From: Ruegeria sp. ANG-S4
Lineage (GTDB): Bacteria; Pseudomonadota; Alphaproteobacteria; Rhodobacterales; Rhodobacteraceae
Length of the DNA stretch: 64,000 nucleotides
NCBI RefSeq assembly: GCF_000814005.1
Contig: NZ_JWLK01000001.1
Span: 1,464,458-1,528,457 of the forward strand
Direction: 5' to 3'
Positions 16,278-27,239 of the stretch are shown here, piece by piece. The translations under genes and the position numbers were made by a program. The stretch's first letter is position 1; each line of letters begins with the position of its first letter. A model generated the notes under the pieces. That model was given only the letters and a program-made list of their open reading frames with translations. It had not been told where the DNA came from and ran no database searches.

Positions 16278-19207
16278 GGATTGAGGGCAAAGGTCTGATT
16301 GATCGGTCGGAAACCGTTCCCTTCGTTTTTGATGGCGTCCGCTATACCGGTTTTCGCGGCGACACCCTGGCGTCCGCTTTGTTGGCAAACGAGCAACGTC
16401 TGATGGGGCGGTCGTTCAAATACCACCGTCCGCGCGGTGTTTTGACAGCCGGTAGCGAGGAACCCAACGCGTTGGTGACAGTCGGCGAAGGCGCGGCGCA
16501 AAACCCGAACGTGCGCGCGACGATGCAGGAGATCTATCCCGAGCTTTCCGCGCGCAGCCAAAACCGCTGGCCCAGCCTGAATTTTGATCTGATGTCAATC
16601 AATGATCTGGCCGCGCCGTTTCTGGGGGCGGGTTTTTACTACAAGACTTTTATGTGGCCCAAGAGCTTTTGGGAAAAGCTGTACGAACCGGTCATTCGCC
16701 GTGCGGCGGGTCTTGGGGCGCTGTCCGGCGCAGACAACGTGGACAAATACGAAAGCGCCTATGCGTTCTGCGATCTGCTGGTCATTGGCGCGGGCCCCGC
16801 CGGGCTGATGGCGGCCTTGGTCGCGGCGCGCGCTGGTGCGGATGTCATCCTGGCTGACGAGAATGCGCGCATGGGCGGGCGACTGCTGTCCGAGACCTAC
16901 GCGGTTGACGGCAAACCGGGCCATGTGTGGGCCGATGAGGTGCTGAGCCAGCTTGAGGCGATGGAAAACGTACGCCTGATGACGCGAACGACGATCGCGG
17001 GTGCTTATGATCAAGGCACGTTCGCCGCTTTGGAACGTTTTGGGCACCACACAGAACATCGCCCAAGCGGGGCACCGCTGGAGACGTATTGGAGGATCGT
17101 CGCAAAACGTTCTGTTCTTGCAGCGGGTGCGCTGGAACGGCCGGTCGCGTTCCGGGATAATGATCGCCCCGGCATCATGACCGCGGGCGCGGTGCGGGCC
17201 TATCTGAACCGGTGGGGCGTCAGCCCGGGGCGGAACGTTTCGATCTTTGGAAATACGGATGACATTCACCGGACAGCGCGAGACTTGTTGGATGCCGGAG
17301 TTCACGTCGCGGCGGTCATCGACAGCCGTCACGACGCGCCGCTGTCGAATGAGTACGAGGTGCTTCGCGGGGCGCAGGTATGCGGCAGCACGGGACGCAA
17401 GGGGCTTGAGGCCATAACGGTTCGTCGCGCCAGTGGCGAGGAGCGTATTCACACCGACTGCCTTGCCATGACGGGAGGCTGGAACCCGTCGGTTCATCTG
17501 ACCTGTCATATGAATGGTCGCCCTACCTGGAACCGTGACATCGAAGCGTTTGTGCCGACGCCCGGCGCGATACCCGGGATGATCACGGCTGGTGCTTGCA
17601 ACGGATCTTTCTCGACCGTGTCCTGCCTGCGGGACGGGATCGAAGCGGCCAAATCGTCGTTAGCCGAACTGGGCCTCAAAGCACCCAAAACCCCTGTGCC
17701 CGACGCGGAAGATGATCCGTATAACATTTCCCAGCTTTGGGCGGTTCCCGGCACAGGGCGGGCTTGGCTGGACTTTCAGAACGACGTCACGGTCAAGGAT
17801 GTGAAACAAGCCGCGACCGAGAATTTTCGGTCTGTCGAGCATATGAAGCGCTATACAACGCAGGGTATGGCGACCGATCAGGGAAAGAACTCGAACGTCG
17901 CTGCGTTGGCGGTTCTGGCCGATGCGACCGGTCGTGGCATTCCCGAGACGGGCACGACCACGTTCCGCCCGCCTTATTCGCCGATCGCCATTGCGGCGCT
18001 GGGCGCGGGGGCCGAGGGCAGTGCCTTCAAGCCGCAACGTTTCACGACTTCTCACCCGGCAAGTCTGAAACGGAATGCGCCGATGATCGAGGCGGGGTTG
18101 TGGTATCGCCCGAGCTATTTCTCGAAAGATGGCGAGACCACCTGGCGGCAATCCTGCGACCGCGAGGTCAATATGGTGCGGCAGGCGGTTGGGATCTGCG
18201 ACGTGTCGACCCTCGGCAAGATCGACATTCAGGGCCCCGACGCGGGCGCGTTTCTGGATTTCGTCTACACGAATATGTTCTCGACCCTGAAAGTTGGCCG
18301 TACCCGGTACGGTCTGATGCTGCGCGAGGACGGGTACGTCATGGATGACGGCACCACGGCGCGGCTGGGTGAGACGCATTACCTGATGACCACCACAACC
18401 GCCGCAGCGGGTGAGGTAATGAAACATCTGGAGTTCGTGCATCAGGGCCTGCGCCCGGATCTGGATGTGACCTTTACGTCGGTGACGGAACACTGGGCGC
18501 AATTCGCGGTGGCCGGGCCTAAATCGCGCGAGCTGCTGAGTGCGCTGTTGGACACGCCGCTGGACGACGAGAACTGGCCATTCATGGCTTGCGGTCCGGT
18601 TTCCGTGTTGGGGGTTCAGGGACGGTTGTTCCGCATCTCGTTTTCGGGCGAACATGCCTATGAGATCGCGGTGCCCGCGCGGTATGGCGCGAACCTGTTT
18701 GACATCCTGACCGAACGCGCCGAGGCGCTTGGCGGTGGACTATACGGGATGGAGGCGCTGAACGTTCTGCGGATCGAGAAAGGTTTTATCACTCACGCAG
18801 AAATCCACGGGCGTACAACGGCCTATGACATCGGCATGGGCCGCATGGTGTCGCAGAAGAAAGACTGCATCGGCAAGACCATGTCCGAACGCCCCGGGTT
18901 GGAAGAAGCAGGTCGCGAGCGGTTGGTCGGGCTGAAACCCATCGGCGAAAGCAAGGAGCTTTTGGCGGGCGCGCATCTGTATAACGAAGAGGCCGAGCCG
19001 GTGCGCACCAACGATCAGGGCTATCTGACCTCGGTGTGTTACTCGCCGACGATGGAAACCATGCTTGGATTGGCGTTCCTGGCAGATGGGCCTGACAGGT
19101 ACGGAGAGATCGTGAAAATGGTAGATCATCTGCGTGATGTCACGACGCTCTGCGAAGTGGTGAACCCGGTTTTCTTTGACCCGGAAGGAGGGCGCGTCCG
19201 TGGATAA
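16274..19207 (+). CDS. soxA: Sarcosine oxidase alpha subunit
   Basis: This protein of about 977 aa has an N-terminal ferredoxin-like domain, a pyridine-nucleotide disulfide oxidoreductase domain (CDLLVIGAGPAGLMAALVAA about 170-190) and a C-terminal GcvT-like tetrahydrofolate-binding domain (about 590-977). In the SoxABDG enzyme, alpha binds NAD and folate, and the methyl group from sarcosine becomes 5,10-methylene-THF. ATG at 16274 is chosen over an upstream frame start because it overlaps the soxD stop by 4 nt and has GAGGTGAAG ahead of it. Confidence 0.97.
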   Translation: MRIEGKGLIDRSETVPFVFDGVRYTGFRGDTLASALLANEQRLMGRSFKYHRPRGVLTAGSEEPNALVTVGEGAAQNPNVRATMQEIYPELSARSQNRWPSLNFDLMSINDLAAPFLGAGFYYKTFMWPKSFWEKLYEPVIRRAAGLGALSGADNVDKYESAYAFCDLLVIGAGPAGLMAALVAARAGADVILADENARMGGRLLSETYAVDGKPGHVWADEVLSQLEAMENVRLMTRTTIAGAYDQGTFAALERFGHHTEHRPSGAPLETYWRIVAKRSVLAAGALERPVAFRDNDRPGIMTAGAVRAYLNRWGVSPGRNVSIFGNTDDIHRTARDLLDAGVHVAAVIDSRHDAPLSNEYEVLRGAQVCGSTGRKGLEAITVRRASGEERIHTDCLAMTGGWNPSVHLTCHMNGRPTWNRDIEAFVPTPGAIPGMITAGACNGSFSTVSCLRDGIEAAKSSLAELGLKAPKTPVPDAEDDPYNISQLWAVPGTGRAWLDFQNDVTVKDVKQAATENFRSVEHMKRYTTQGMATDQGKNSNVAALAVLADATGRGIPETGTTTFRPPYSPIAIAALGAGAEGSAFKPQRFTTSHPASLKRNAPMIEAGLWYRPSYFSKDGETTWRQSCDREVNMVRQAVGICDVSTLGKIDIQGPDAGAFLDFVYTNMFSTLKVGRTRYGLMLREDGYVMDDGTTARLGETHYLMTTTTAAAGEVMKHLEFVHQGLRPDLDVTFTSVTEHWAQFAVAGPKSRELLSALLDTPLDDENWPFMACGPVSVLGVQGRLFRISFSGEHAYEIAVPARYGANLFDILTERAEALGGGLYGMEALNVLRIEKGFITHAEIHGRTTAYDIGMGRMVSQKKDCIGKTMSERPGLEEAGRERLVGLKPIGESKELLAGAHLYNEEAEPVRTNDQGYLTSVCYSPTMETMLGLAFLADGPDRYGEIVKMVDHLRDVTTLCEVVNPVFFDPEGGRVRG

Positions 19208-19745
19208 ACTGATAGCCAAAACGCCCTGCGACGGGCTGCTGCCGCTGAGTGTGGGCACAGTAAAGCTGAGCGAAGAAGATGTGGGCGCGATCCATTCAAT
19301 CTCTCCCTACAAAGGCAAACAAAAAGCTGTGTCCGAGGCCATGAAAGTGGCGCATGGCATGGCTTATCCTTCGGCCAACAGATCGACCGGAAAGGCGGGT
19401 GCACGGGCCGTTTGGTTCGGTCCGGCCCATGCGATGATGATGGGCCCCGAACCTGATCCTGCCCTGTCGGAAAACGCGGCCATTGTAGATCAATCAGATG
19501 CGTGGGCGGTTGTCCGGCTGGAAGGCGCAGGCGTGGAAGACGTACTTGCACGCGTGGTGCCCGTTGATCTGCGCAAAGCGCAGTTTAAACGCGGGCATAC
19601 CGCGAGAACCCTTTTGTTCCATATGACCGCGTCGATTACCCGCGTCGGTGAAAACGCGTTTCAGATCATGGTTTTCCGATCCATGGCCGGGACGTTGGTT
19701 CACGATTTGAAAAGGGCGATGGAAGGCGTTGCCGCGCGCGGGTAA
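19200..19745 (+). CDS. soxG: Sarcosine oxidase gamma subunit
   Basis: This 181-aa GcvT-like protein is the gamma subunit closing the sarcosine oxidase operon. The segment AWAVVRLEGAGVEDVLARVV and the C-terminal AFQIMVFRSMAGTLVHDL are typical. GTG at 19200 is preferred: a strong GGAAGGAGG site lies upstream and it overlaps the soxA stop by 8 nt. Gamma is weakly conserved in general, so position supports the call. Confidence 0.92.
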   Translation: MDKLIAKTPCDGLLPLSVGTVKLSEEDVGAIHSISPYKGKQKAVSEAMKVAHGMAYPSANRSTGKAGARAVWFGPAHAMMMGPEPDPALSENAAIVDQSDAWAVVRLEGAGVEDVLARVVPVDLRKAQFKRGHTARTLLFHMTASITRVGENAFQIMVFRSMAGTLVHDLKRAMEGVAARG

Positions 19746-19779
19746 ACTGCGCTGAAAGAAACGAATCCGGGAGACCCCC

Positions 19780-20076
19780 ATGTTGCGTATCGCCATTGTC
19801 GCGGCTCTACTTGCCACCCCCGTGGCTGCTCAGGACACCAAAGAACAAAGCTGCCAGTATCAGGCCGATGTCGTGGCAGCGATACAGCAGGCACGGCTGG
19901 ACCGGGTCAAGGAACGCGACGTGGTGCAGGCGGTGGCTGACAGCGGCCCGACATGGCCCGAGAATTACAACGCGGCGATCCCTCTGATCACCCCTTGGGT
20001 CTATGAACAAAAGATGCGCGATGTACGCAACAAGGATTTGGGCGCGGCCTGGTTGGAGCTGTGTCTTCAGCAATAA
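19780..20076 (+). CDS. Small secreted protein of unknown function
   Basis: This 98-aa protein has a signal peptide (MLRIAIVAALLATPVAAQ, cleavage after about residue 17-18) and a short mature domain with two cysteines (about 25 and 95) that could form a disulfide. The mature part has a helical, charged pattern (DVVAAIQQARLDRVKERDVV). It lies between soxG and dnaG with no operon link visible. No family is recognised with certainty. Confidence 0.72.
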   Translation: MLRIAIVAALLATPVAAQDTKEQSCQYQADVVAAIQQARLDRVKERDVVQAVADSGPTWPENYNAAIPLITPWVYEQKMRDVRNKDLGAAWLELCLQQ

Positions 20077-20106
20077 TCCACAATCCGCGCAATTCGCTGT
20101 GGACAA
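20074..20106. promoter_or_regulatory. Inverted pair of near-consensus DnaA boxes upstream of dnaG
   Basis: TAATCCACA (20074-20082) and TGTGGACAA (20098-20106) each differ by one base from the DnaA box TTATCCACA in opposite orientation. They lie 51 nt upstream of dnaG. The TCCACA/TGTGGA arms also form a hairpin with an inner GCG/CGC stem, so a purely structural role is the alternative. Confidence 0.35.
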
Positions 20107-20156
20107 ACGCGCGTCATCCCCTTGGCGCGCGTTTCCATTTCTGGCAGGTTTGAGCC

Positions 20157-22103
20157 ATGTCTTTGCCCCCCGGATTTCTGGATGAACTGCGTTCGCGCCT
20201 CAGCCTGTCTCAGGTCGTGGGGCGCAAGGTCACGTGGGACCCGCGCAAATCCAATCAGGGCAAGGGCGATATGTGGGCGCCGTGCCCGTTTCATCAGGAA
20301 AAAACCGCCTCTTTCCACGTCGATGATCGCAAAGGCTATTACTACTGCTTTGGATGTCACGCCAAAGGCGACGCAATCACCTTTGTGCGGGAAACCGAGA
20401 ACGTGCCGTTTATCGAAGCCGTTGAGATTCTGGCGCGCGAGGCGGGCATGCCCATGCCCGCGCGGGATCCAAAAGCGCAGGAAAAGCAGGATCGGCGGTC
20501 GCAACTGGCCGAGGTGATGGAGCAGGCGGTTCAGTTCTTTCGCCTGCAGCTCAAGACCGGCGCTGGGTCTCCCGCGCGCGATTACCTGACCCGCCGCGGT
20601 CTGGATGCAAAGGCTCTGGACCGATGGGAGATCGGGTTTGCTCCGGACGGTTGGCAAGCGCTTTGGGATCATTTGCGCGGCAAAAACGTGGACGAGGAAT
20701 TGATCCTTGCCGCTGGTCTGGCCAAGCCATCGAACAAAGGCAAGAAGCCTTATGACACGTTCCGCAACCGGATCATGTACCCGATCCGCGATCCACGCGG
20801 GCGTTGCATTGCGTTTGGTGGTCGGGCGATGGACCCCAACGACAATGCCAAATACCTGAACTCGCCCGAGACGGAGTTGTTCGACAAGGGGCGCAGCCTC
20901 TACAACCATGGCCCCGCGCGCGAGGCGGCGGGCAAGGGGCAGCCCCTCATTGTGGCCGAAGGGTATATGGACGTCATCGCGCTGGCCGAAGCTGGGTTTG
21001 GAGCCTCGGTTGCGCCGCTGGGAACCGCGATCACTGAGCATCAGTTGCAGCTTTTGTGGCGCATCTCGGACGAGCCGATCATTGCGCTGGATGGCGATAC
21101 TGCGGGATTGCGTGCGGCGATGCGTGCGGTCGATCTGGCGCTGCCGTTGCTGGAGGCCGGCAAATCACTCCGCTTTGCCCTGATGCCCGAGGGGCAGGAC
21201 CCTGATGACCTGCTGCGCGCCGATGGGGCAGGGGCGGTGCAATCGGTTCTCGACGACGCCATTCCGATGGTCAAGCTGCTGTGGCAGCGCGAGACCGAAG
21301 GCAAAGTGTTCGACAGTCCCGAACGAAAGGCGGCGCTGGACAAATCGTTGCGAGAGAAGATCCGGCTGATCCGCGATCCATCTATTCGTTCGCACTATGG
21401 TCAAGAAATAAAGGACCTGCGCTGGCAATTATTCCGCCCCCAGCGACAACCTCAGAACCGCAACTGGCAACCGCGCGGCAAATGGCAGCCGCAGCAACCA
21501 GCCAGTCCCGGTGCACGTACATCGTTTCTGGCGTCGTCTGAGAATGCCGATATTCAGTTGCGCGAGGCGGCCATTCTGGCGATTGCGGTGCTTAATCCCG
21601 ATGTTGTTGTTCAGTTCGAACAGCAATTAGAGGACATGGAATGCCAGAACCCGGATTACGCCGCGCTGCGCGACGCGATCCTGCGTCATGCCATCGACGA
21701 TCCCGAAAATCTAAAAGACCACATTGTGCAAACTTTGGGTCCTGAACCCCTTGAAAACCTGCTGGCCCTTCGCCATGTCGCTGTGATCCCCTGTGTGTAC
21801 AAACCGGGCGACGTTGAAAAGGCCGAGATGACGCTGGCCGAGGAACTCGCAAAGATCAAAGCGCTCCGGGGGTTGGATGCTGAGATTGCCGAAGCGGCGG
21901 AGGAGTTGTCTGATCTGGCCGATGAGGCGCTGACATACCGGCTGGCCCAAGCCGCCGAAGAGCGCAACCGTACAAGCCGTAGCCAGAATGAAGACAAGGC
22001 CGTTTTCGACATCGCCGACAATGGTGCGCGAATCAACCGCGACGAGAAAGACGCATTTGAGGCCATCATGTCAGGCATCAATTTCGAGCGGAAACGTCGA
22101 TAA
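20157..22103 (+). CDS. dnaG: DNA primase
   Basis: This 648-aa protein is the replicative primase that lays RNA primers for DNA polymerase. The zinc-binding domain shows CPFHQEKTASFHVDD and YYYCFGCHAKGDAI (about 41-75). The Toprim core includes IVAEGYMDVIALAEAG (about 265-280) and ALDGDTAGLRAA. The C-terminal helicase-interaction region is helical and less conserved. It is followed by rpoD, the usual macromolecular-synthesis gene pair. Confidence 0.98.
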   Translation: MSLPPGFLDELRSRLSLSQVVGRKVTWDPRKSNQGKGDMWAPCPFHQEKTASFHVDDRKGYYYCFGCHAKGDAITFVRETENVPFIEAVEILAREAGMPMPARDPKAQEKQDRRSQLAEVMEQAVQFFRLQLKTGAGSPARDYLTRRGLDAKALDRWEIGFAPDGWQALWDHLRGKNVDEELILAAGLAKPSNKGKKPYDTFRNRIMYPIRDPRGRCIAFGGRAMDPNDNAKYLNSPETELFDKGRSLYNHGPAREAAGKGQPLIVAEGYMDVIALAEAGFGASVAPLGTAITEHQLQLLWRISDEPIIALDGDTAGLRAAMRAVDLALPLLEAGKSLRFALMPEGQDPDDLLRADGAGAVQSVLDDAIPMVKLLWQRETEGKVFDSPERKAALDKSLREKIRLIRDPSIRSHYGQEIKDLRWQLFRPQRQPQNRNWQPRGKWQPQQPASPGARTSFLASSENADIQLREAAILAIAVLNPDVVVQFEQQLEDMECQNPDYAALRDAILRHAIDDPENLKDHIVQTLGPEPLENLLALRHVAVIPCVYKPGDVEKAEMTLAEELAKIKALRGLDAEIAEAAEELSDLADEALTYRLAQAAEERNRTSRSQNEDKAVFDIADNGARINRDEKDAFEAIMSGINFERKRR

Positions 22104-22152
22104 AGTGATGTTTTCGTAAGGCACTGGAAAAGAAAAACGGGTAAACGGGTGG

Positions 22153-22195
22153 CCGAATCACTTCTACGCGCTAATGATTCGGACCTAACGAATCA
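22153..22195 (+). promoter_or_regulatory. Competing hairpins in the rpoD leader
   Basis: TGATTCGG (22175-22182) can pair with CCGAATCA (22153-22160) over 8 bp. Alternatively TGATTCG (22175-22181) can pair with CGAATCA (22189-22195) over 7 bp. The pairings exclude each other and end 22 nt before the rpoD start. Whether the segment lies in the mRNA leader depends on the promoter position, which is not visible. Confidence 0.35.
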
Positions 22196-22217
22196 CCCAT
22201 CCCTGCAGGAGCATTGA

Positions 22218-24206
<1,989 letters not shown>

Positions 24207-24211
24207 GTTTG

Positions 24212-24242
24212 AGGCGTCCCAACCGGGGCGCCTTTTCTTTTC
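24212..24242 (+). terminator. Intrinsic terminator of rpoD
   Basis: GGCGTCCC (24213-24220) pairs with GGGGCGCC (24225-24232) with one G-U pair across an AACC loop, followed by TTTTCTTTTC. It starts only a few bases after the rpoD stop. Confidence 0.85.
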
Positions 24243-24302
24243 GCGCTCAGGTCTTTTCACGTTGTCTCGACGTCACATCAAATTGGCGAGAACTCGAAAG
24301 GG

Positions 24303-24365
24303 TTCTGCCTCAGCCTTCTCTATATCGCCGGTGTCCACTCATGGACCGGCCGGGGTGAGGCAGAA
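24303..24365. repeat. Long inverted repeat between rpoD and the AraC-type gene
   Basis: TTCTGCCTCA (24303-24312) is perfectly complementary to TGAGGCAGAA (24356-24365). Inside, GTCCA-CTCA-TGGAC (24333-24346) forms a second hairpin. It lies between convergent genes, 25 nt after the end of the AraC-type gene on the minus strand. It could act as a terminator without a clear T-tract or mark a small RNA. Confidence 0.4.
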
Positions 24366-24389
24366 AACGCCAATGACCCCCGGCCACTT

Positions 24390-25412
24390 TCAACCCGGGT
24401 GCAGCGGGTGATCGACCCGCTTTCGGAACGAGCTTGGCGCCTGACCCGTCCACCGTTTGAACGCAGTGGAAAACGCCGCCTGATCTGCATAACCAAGTGA
24501 ATAAGAAATTTCGGACAGGTTCATTCCGTTCTTGATGAAGGTCTGTGCCAAATCACATCGCAGGTCATCGACAACCTCGCGATAGGTGGTGCCTTCTTCG
24601 TTCAGTCGCCGCGCCAAGGTGCGCGGGCTAACGCCCAGTTTTTCAGCGACGTCTTCGGCCTGCAGGATAAATCCCGGCATCGAACGGGTGATAAGCCCCT
24701 CGACCTTTGCTCGGGTTTTCTGTTTGGGAGTGCGACGTTCGGCCAGCAACCGTTCGCCGTATTCCAGCAGATGCGCCCGCAAGCTTGGATCATATGTCGG
24801 GACAGGTAGGTCGAGTGAGGCCAGCGAAAGAATGATTTCCAGCCGTTCAGTTCCAAATTCAACCGGAAACCCGCCGATTTTGGCATAACTGGCGGCGTGT
24901 TGGCCGACCTCGTGCTGAAACCGCATCTGTAGCGGGTGAACGGTCACTTGGGTCAGGGCGCGCATCCGCGCAACAGCAGCAAACAGCATGAACTCTGTCC
25001 TGCGGTGATAACGAGAGAACGTGGCATCCTTCCAATCCGCTTCAATCGTTGCGGCGTTTCCGGACACGCGCAAGGTGAAAGCGATGGAGGGATCGATCAT
25101 CTGGTGGAACCGCGTGGTGTTTTCCATGACCTGCCGCAAGTCACGCGAGTATTTGCTGATGTATGCGGTCACGCTTGAGGAAGAACTGAACTGCAACCCG
25201 GCCTGTGCACCAAACGTTATGTCTTCGACCGCGTCACAGGCATGGCGTACGAATTGCGCCTCGTTATGCGCGCTGTAGACTTGCGCCGGGGGCGAGATCT
25301 CGCTTCTGCTCAGCCCACTGTCCCGCAACACCTGATCGACCAAAGACGGGTTGTCCGTTTGACCTTCCAATACTCTGGTCAGCAATTGAATTCTTGAAAT
25401 ATCGACATCCAT
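24390..25412 (-). CDS. AraC-family transcriptional regulator (arabinose-binding-domain type)
   Basis: This 340-aa regulator has an N-terminal ligand-binding domain of the type seen in OruR/ArgR-like AraC proteins (about 20-205, with QVYSAHNEAQFVRHACDAVE). The C-terminal double HTH (about 235-335) reads AEDVAEKLGVSPRTLARRLN and then SYSLGYADQAAFSTAFKRWT. It probably activates a catabolic or metabolic gene set in response to a small molecule, but no target is adjacent. It is transcribed toward rpoD. Confidence 0.9.
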   Translation of the reverse strand: MDVDISRIQLLTRVLEGQTDNPSLVDQVLRDSGLSRSEISPPAQVYSAHNEAQFVRHACDAVEDITFGAQAGLQFSSSSSVTAYISKYSRDLRQVMENTTRFHQMIDPSIAFTLRVSGNAATIEADWKDATFSRYHRRTEFMLFAAVARMRALTQVTVHPLQMRFQHEVGQHAASYAKIGGFPVEFGTERLEIILSLASLDLPVPTYDPSLRAHLLEYGERLLAERRTPKQKTRAKVEGLITRSMPGFILQAEDVAEKLGVSPRTLARRLNEEGTTYREVVDDLRCDLAQTFIKNGMNLSEISYSLGYADQAAFSTAFKRWTGQAPSSFRKRVDHPLHPG

Positions 25413-25778
25413 GGCTGTATCCGGCCAATGCGTTATTGTTCCATAAAGCTTAACAGAGAAATTGTTGCTGTCGCCATCCCGCGAACGGCGTATTCAAGAA
25501 TTCGAGCCAATCCAAAAGAATTTGGCTGAATCTCGAAAGAATTTGTCCCATATGACCAAGAACTACAGCGGATTGGCACCTAGATTTGCCAAGTTGTCGG
25601 GTCAGCGCCCTGATGGGGATGGGGTCAGAGCCTGGGAAAACGGATTTACCAAACCGTTTCAAAAGGTTCCCCGGCACACCATTTTTTCGCCTTGGCCAAC
25701 ATGCAGCCCGAGATGTCGCATTGTCGTGCGGTGTTTGGCGTGCCAGCCTATTGCAGAACTGTCCCAAGGCCTGCGCAA
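25413..25778. other. Gene-free region upstream of the AraC-type and DCC-type genes
   Basis: This 366-base divergent region shows no convincing gene. A frame from 25462 is open but has no family resemblance and no good ribosome-binding site. Two similar segments, CAAAAGAATTTGGC and CGAAAGAATTTGTC, lie close together near 25506-25545 and may be binding sites. Promoters for both flanking genes are expected here. Confidence 0.4.
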
Positions 25779-26207
25779 ATGCCGCACGATATGACATTGC
25801 CGAAAGAGGATCTGATCGTCTTTGATGGCGAATGCGTGCTTTGTTCTGCCTTTTTCCGTTTCATATTACGGCACGATACGGCGCACAGGTTTCGCTTTGC
25901 GACGGCTCAGTCGCGCCTGGGGCAGCGTCTTTACCGGGATGCGGGTCTGCCCACAGATGACTTTGAAACCAACTTGGTCTTTGTGGATGGGCAGGTGCAT
26001 CAAAAGCTGGATGCCTTCGCGGCTGCGATGGGCGCGTTGCCCGGTCTGCCGCGCGTCTTGTCCGGGTTGCGCCTGTTGCCGAAGTTTCTGAAAGACCCGA
26101 TTTATCATCTGATCGCGCGCAATCGCTACAGGATTTTTGGTCGAGAAGCGACATGCTTGGTTCCTGATCCAGATCTCCGTGCGCGGTTCGCACCCGGTGG
26201 GTTCTAG
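25779..26207 (+). CDS. DCC-family thiol-disulfide oxidoreductase-like protein (DUF393)
   Basis: This 142-aa protein shows the family signature IVFDGECVLCSAFFRFIL with the DGxCxxC motif (about 12-20). Later parts (FATAQSRLGQRLYRDAGL, RNRYRIFGREATCLVPD) also match the DCC family. The redox role is inferred from the cysteine pair; substrates are unknown. ATG at 25779 has an AAGG site about 12 nt upstream, while ATG at 25791 is possible too. The next gene starts inside its last codons. Confidence 0.86.
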   Translation: MPHDMTLPKEDLIVFDGECVLCSAFFRFILRHDTAHRFRFATAQSRLGQRLYRDAGLPTDDFETNLVFVDGQVHQKLDAFAAAMGALPGLPRVLSGLRLLPKFLKDPIYHLIARNRYRIFGREATCLVPDPDLRARFAPGGF

Positions 26208-26757
26208 GGCATTGGGCGACCCTTTTCTGCGCGCGCTCCCGCAGGATGCCAAACTGCCGACTGCGGTTTTGGGCCTGCACACCCAGCCGGACCGTTTCAC
26301 AGGGCGCTGCCAGATTACGCGGGGCCGCGGAATACTGATCGCGTTGGCATTGCGCATCGGGCGCTTTCCGCCAACAGGTGAGGATTTGCCGGTTTCGCTA
26401 ACAACGCAAAAGGTCGGCGAAGATTGGCTGTGGCGGCGGAATTTCGCAGGCCATTTGACCCAATCTCGTCTTTCTTACGATGCCGGTTGGAATTGTGTTC
26501 GAGAGCAGATTGGTGGGCTGACGATCTGGATACGCCCGGTCTGGCGGCAGGACCGATTGGGCATTGAGGTTGTCCGAATGAAGATCTGCGGTCTGCCCTG
26601 CCCAAAAGCGCTGCTGCCGCAGTCTTTTTCCTTTGAGTGGCAGGATGCACAGGGGCGCTTTTGTTTTGACATATCTGCCCGGCTGCCTTGGTTGGGGTCG
26701 CTGATCCGATATCACGGATGGCTGACGCGCGATCACGAAGGATCGGCCCAACCTTAA
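26197..26757 (+). CDS. DUF4166-type protein
   Basis: This protein of about 186 aa has features of DUF4166 proteins: LGDPFLRALPQDAKLPTAVL at the start, then IALALRIGRFPP, a central LTTQKVGEDWLWRRNFAGH and RMKICGLPCPKALLPQSFSF. Relatives occur alone or fused to saccharopine-dehydrogenase-like proteins; the function is unknown. GTG at 26197 overlaps the preceding gene by 11 nt; TTG at 26212 is an alternative, and neither has a strong ribosome-binding site. Overlap suggests an operon with the DCC gene. Confidence 0.72.
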   Translation: MGSRALGDPFLRALPQDAKLPTAVLGLHTQPDRFTGRCQITRGRGILIALALRIGRFPPTGEDLPVSLTTQKVGEDWLWRRNFAGHLTQSRLSYDAGWNCVREQIGGLTIWIRPVWRQDRLGIEVVRMKICGLPCPKALLPQSFSFEWQDAQGRFCFDISARLPWLGSLIRYHGWLTRDHEGSAQP

Positions 26758-26835
26758 ATGCCCGTGAGGTGCACTGTTTTGCGAAAAGGGATGACCTAAC
26801 CTATGTGTCATGTCAGAACAGGAAAGATGGTTATT

Positions 26836-27237
26836 ATGAAACAGGTATTTGCTTGCACGACAGCGGCACTGGTTGCGCTGATCCTTCCGGCGATGGCCAG
26901 TGCCGCGCCCAATGGTTACCGGACCGAGCCGATGAGCGGCACCGATTTCGAGGTGATACCCCGCACCGATCAATTCATTGACGGTTACTGGTGTGCCGCT
27001 GCGGATTTTGCCAGGCGAAAGTTGGGCGCAGGCTGGCAACAGCCGATTTATGTATTGCGCGGCTACGGCCCAAGTGTGACGACTGGACGAAGAACCGCCG
27101 TTCAGTTCACGTTGAAGATGCCCACGGATGTGCCGCAACAAGGCAGCAATCCCTTTTCTCCGTTCAAAGTCGGTGACAGCATGTCCGTTCAGGGTGCGAA
27201 TGCCCGATGCGGCTATGTCCCGTTTTTCAGGAATTAA
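26836..27237 (+). CDS. Small exported protein of unknown function
   Basis: This protein of about 133 aa has a clear signal peptide (MKQVFACTTAALVALILPAM, cleavage near ASA-AP at about 24). The mature part contains a tryptophan-cysteine pair (GYWCAAADFARRKLG) and a second cysteine near the end (ANARCGYVPF), suggesting a periplasmic disulfide. ATG at 26836 starts the signal directly, with AGGAAAG upstream. It ends 2 nt before the yjbQ-like gene. No family is named. Confidence 0.72.
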   Translation: MKQVFACTTAALVALILPAMASAAPNGYRTEPMSGTDFEVIPRTDQFIDGYWCAAADFARRKLGAGWQQPIYVLRGYGPSVTTGRRTAVQFTLKMPTDVPQQGSNPFSPFKVGDSMSVQGANARCGYVPFFRN

Positions 27238-27239
27238 AT

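Noticed and set aside
25462..25794. Plus-strand open frame upstream of the DCC-type gene
   Set aside because: It has no good ribosome-binding site, no domain and overlaps the start of a recognised gene in another frame.
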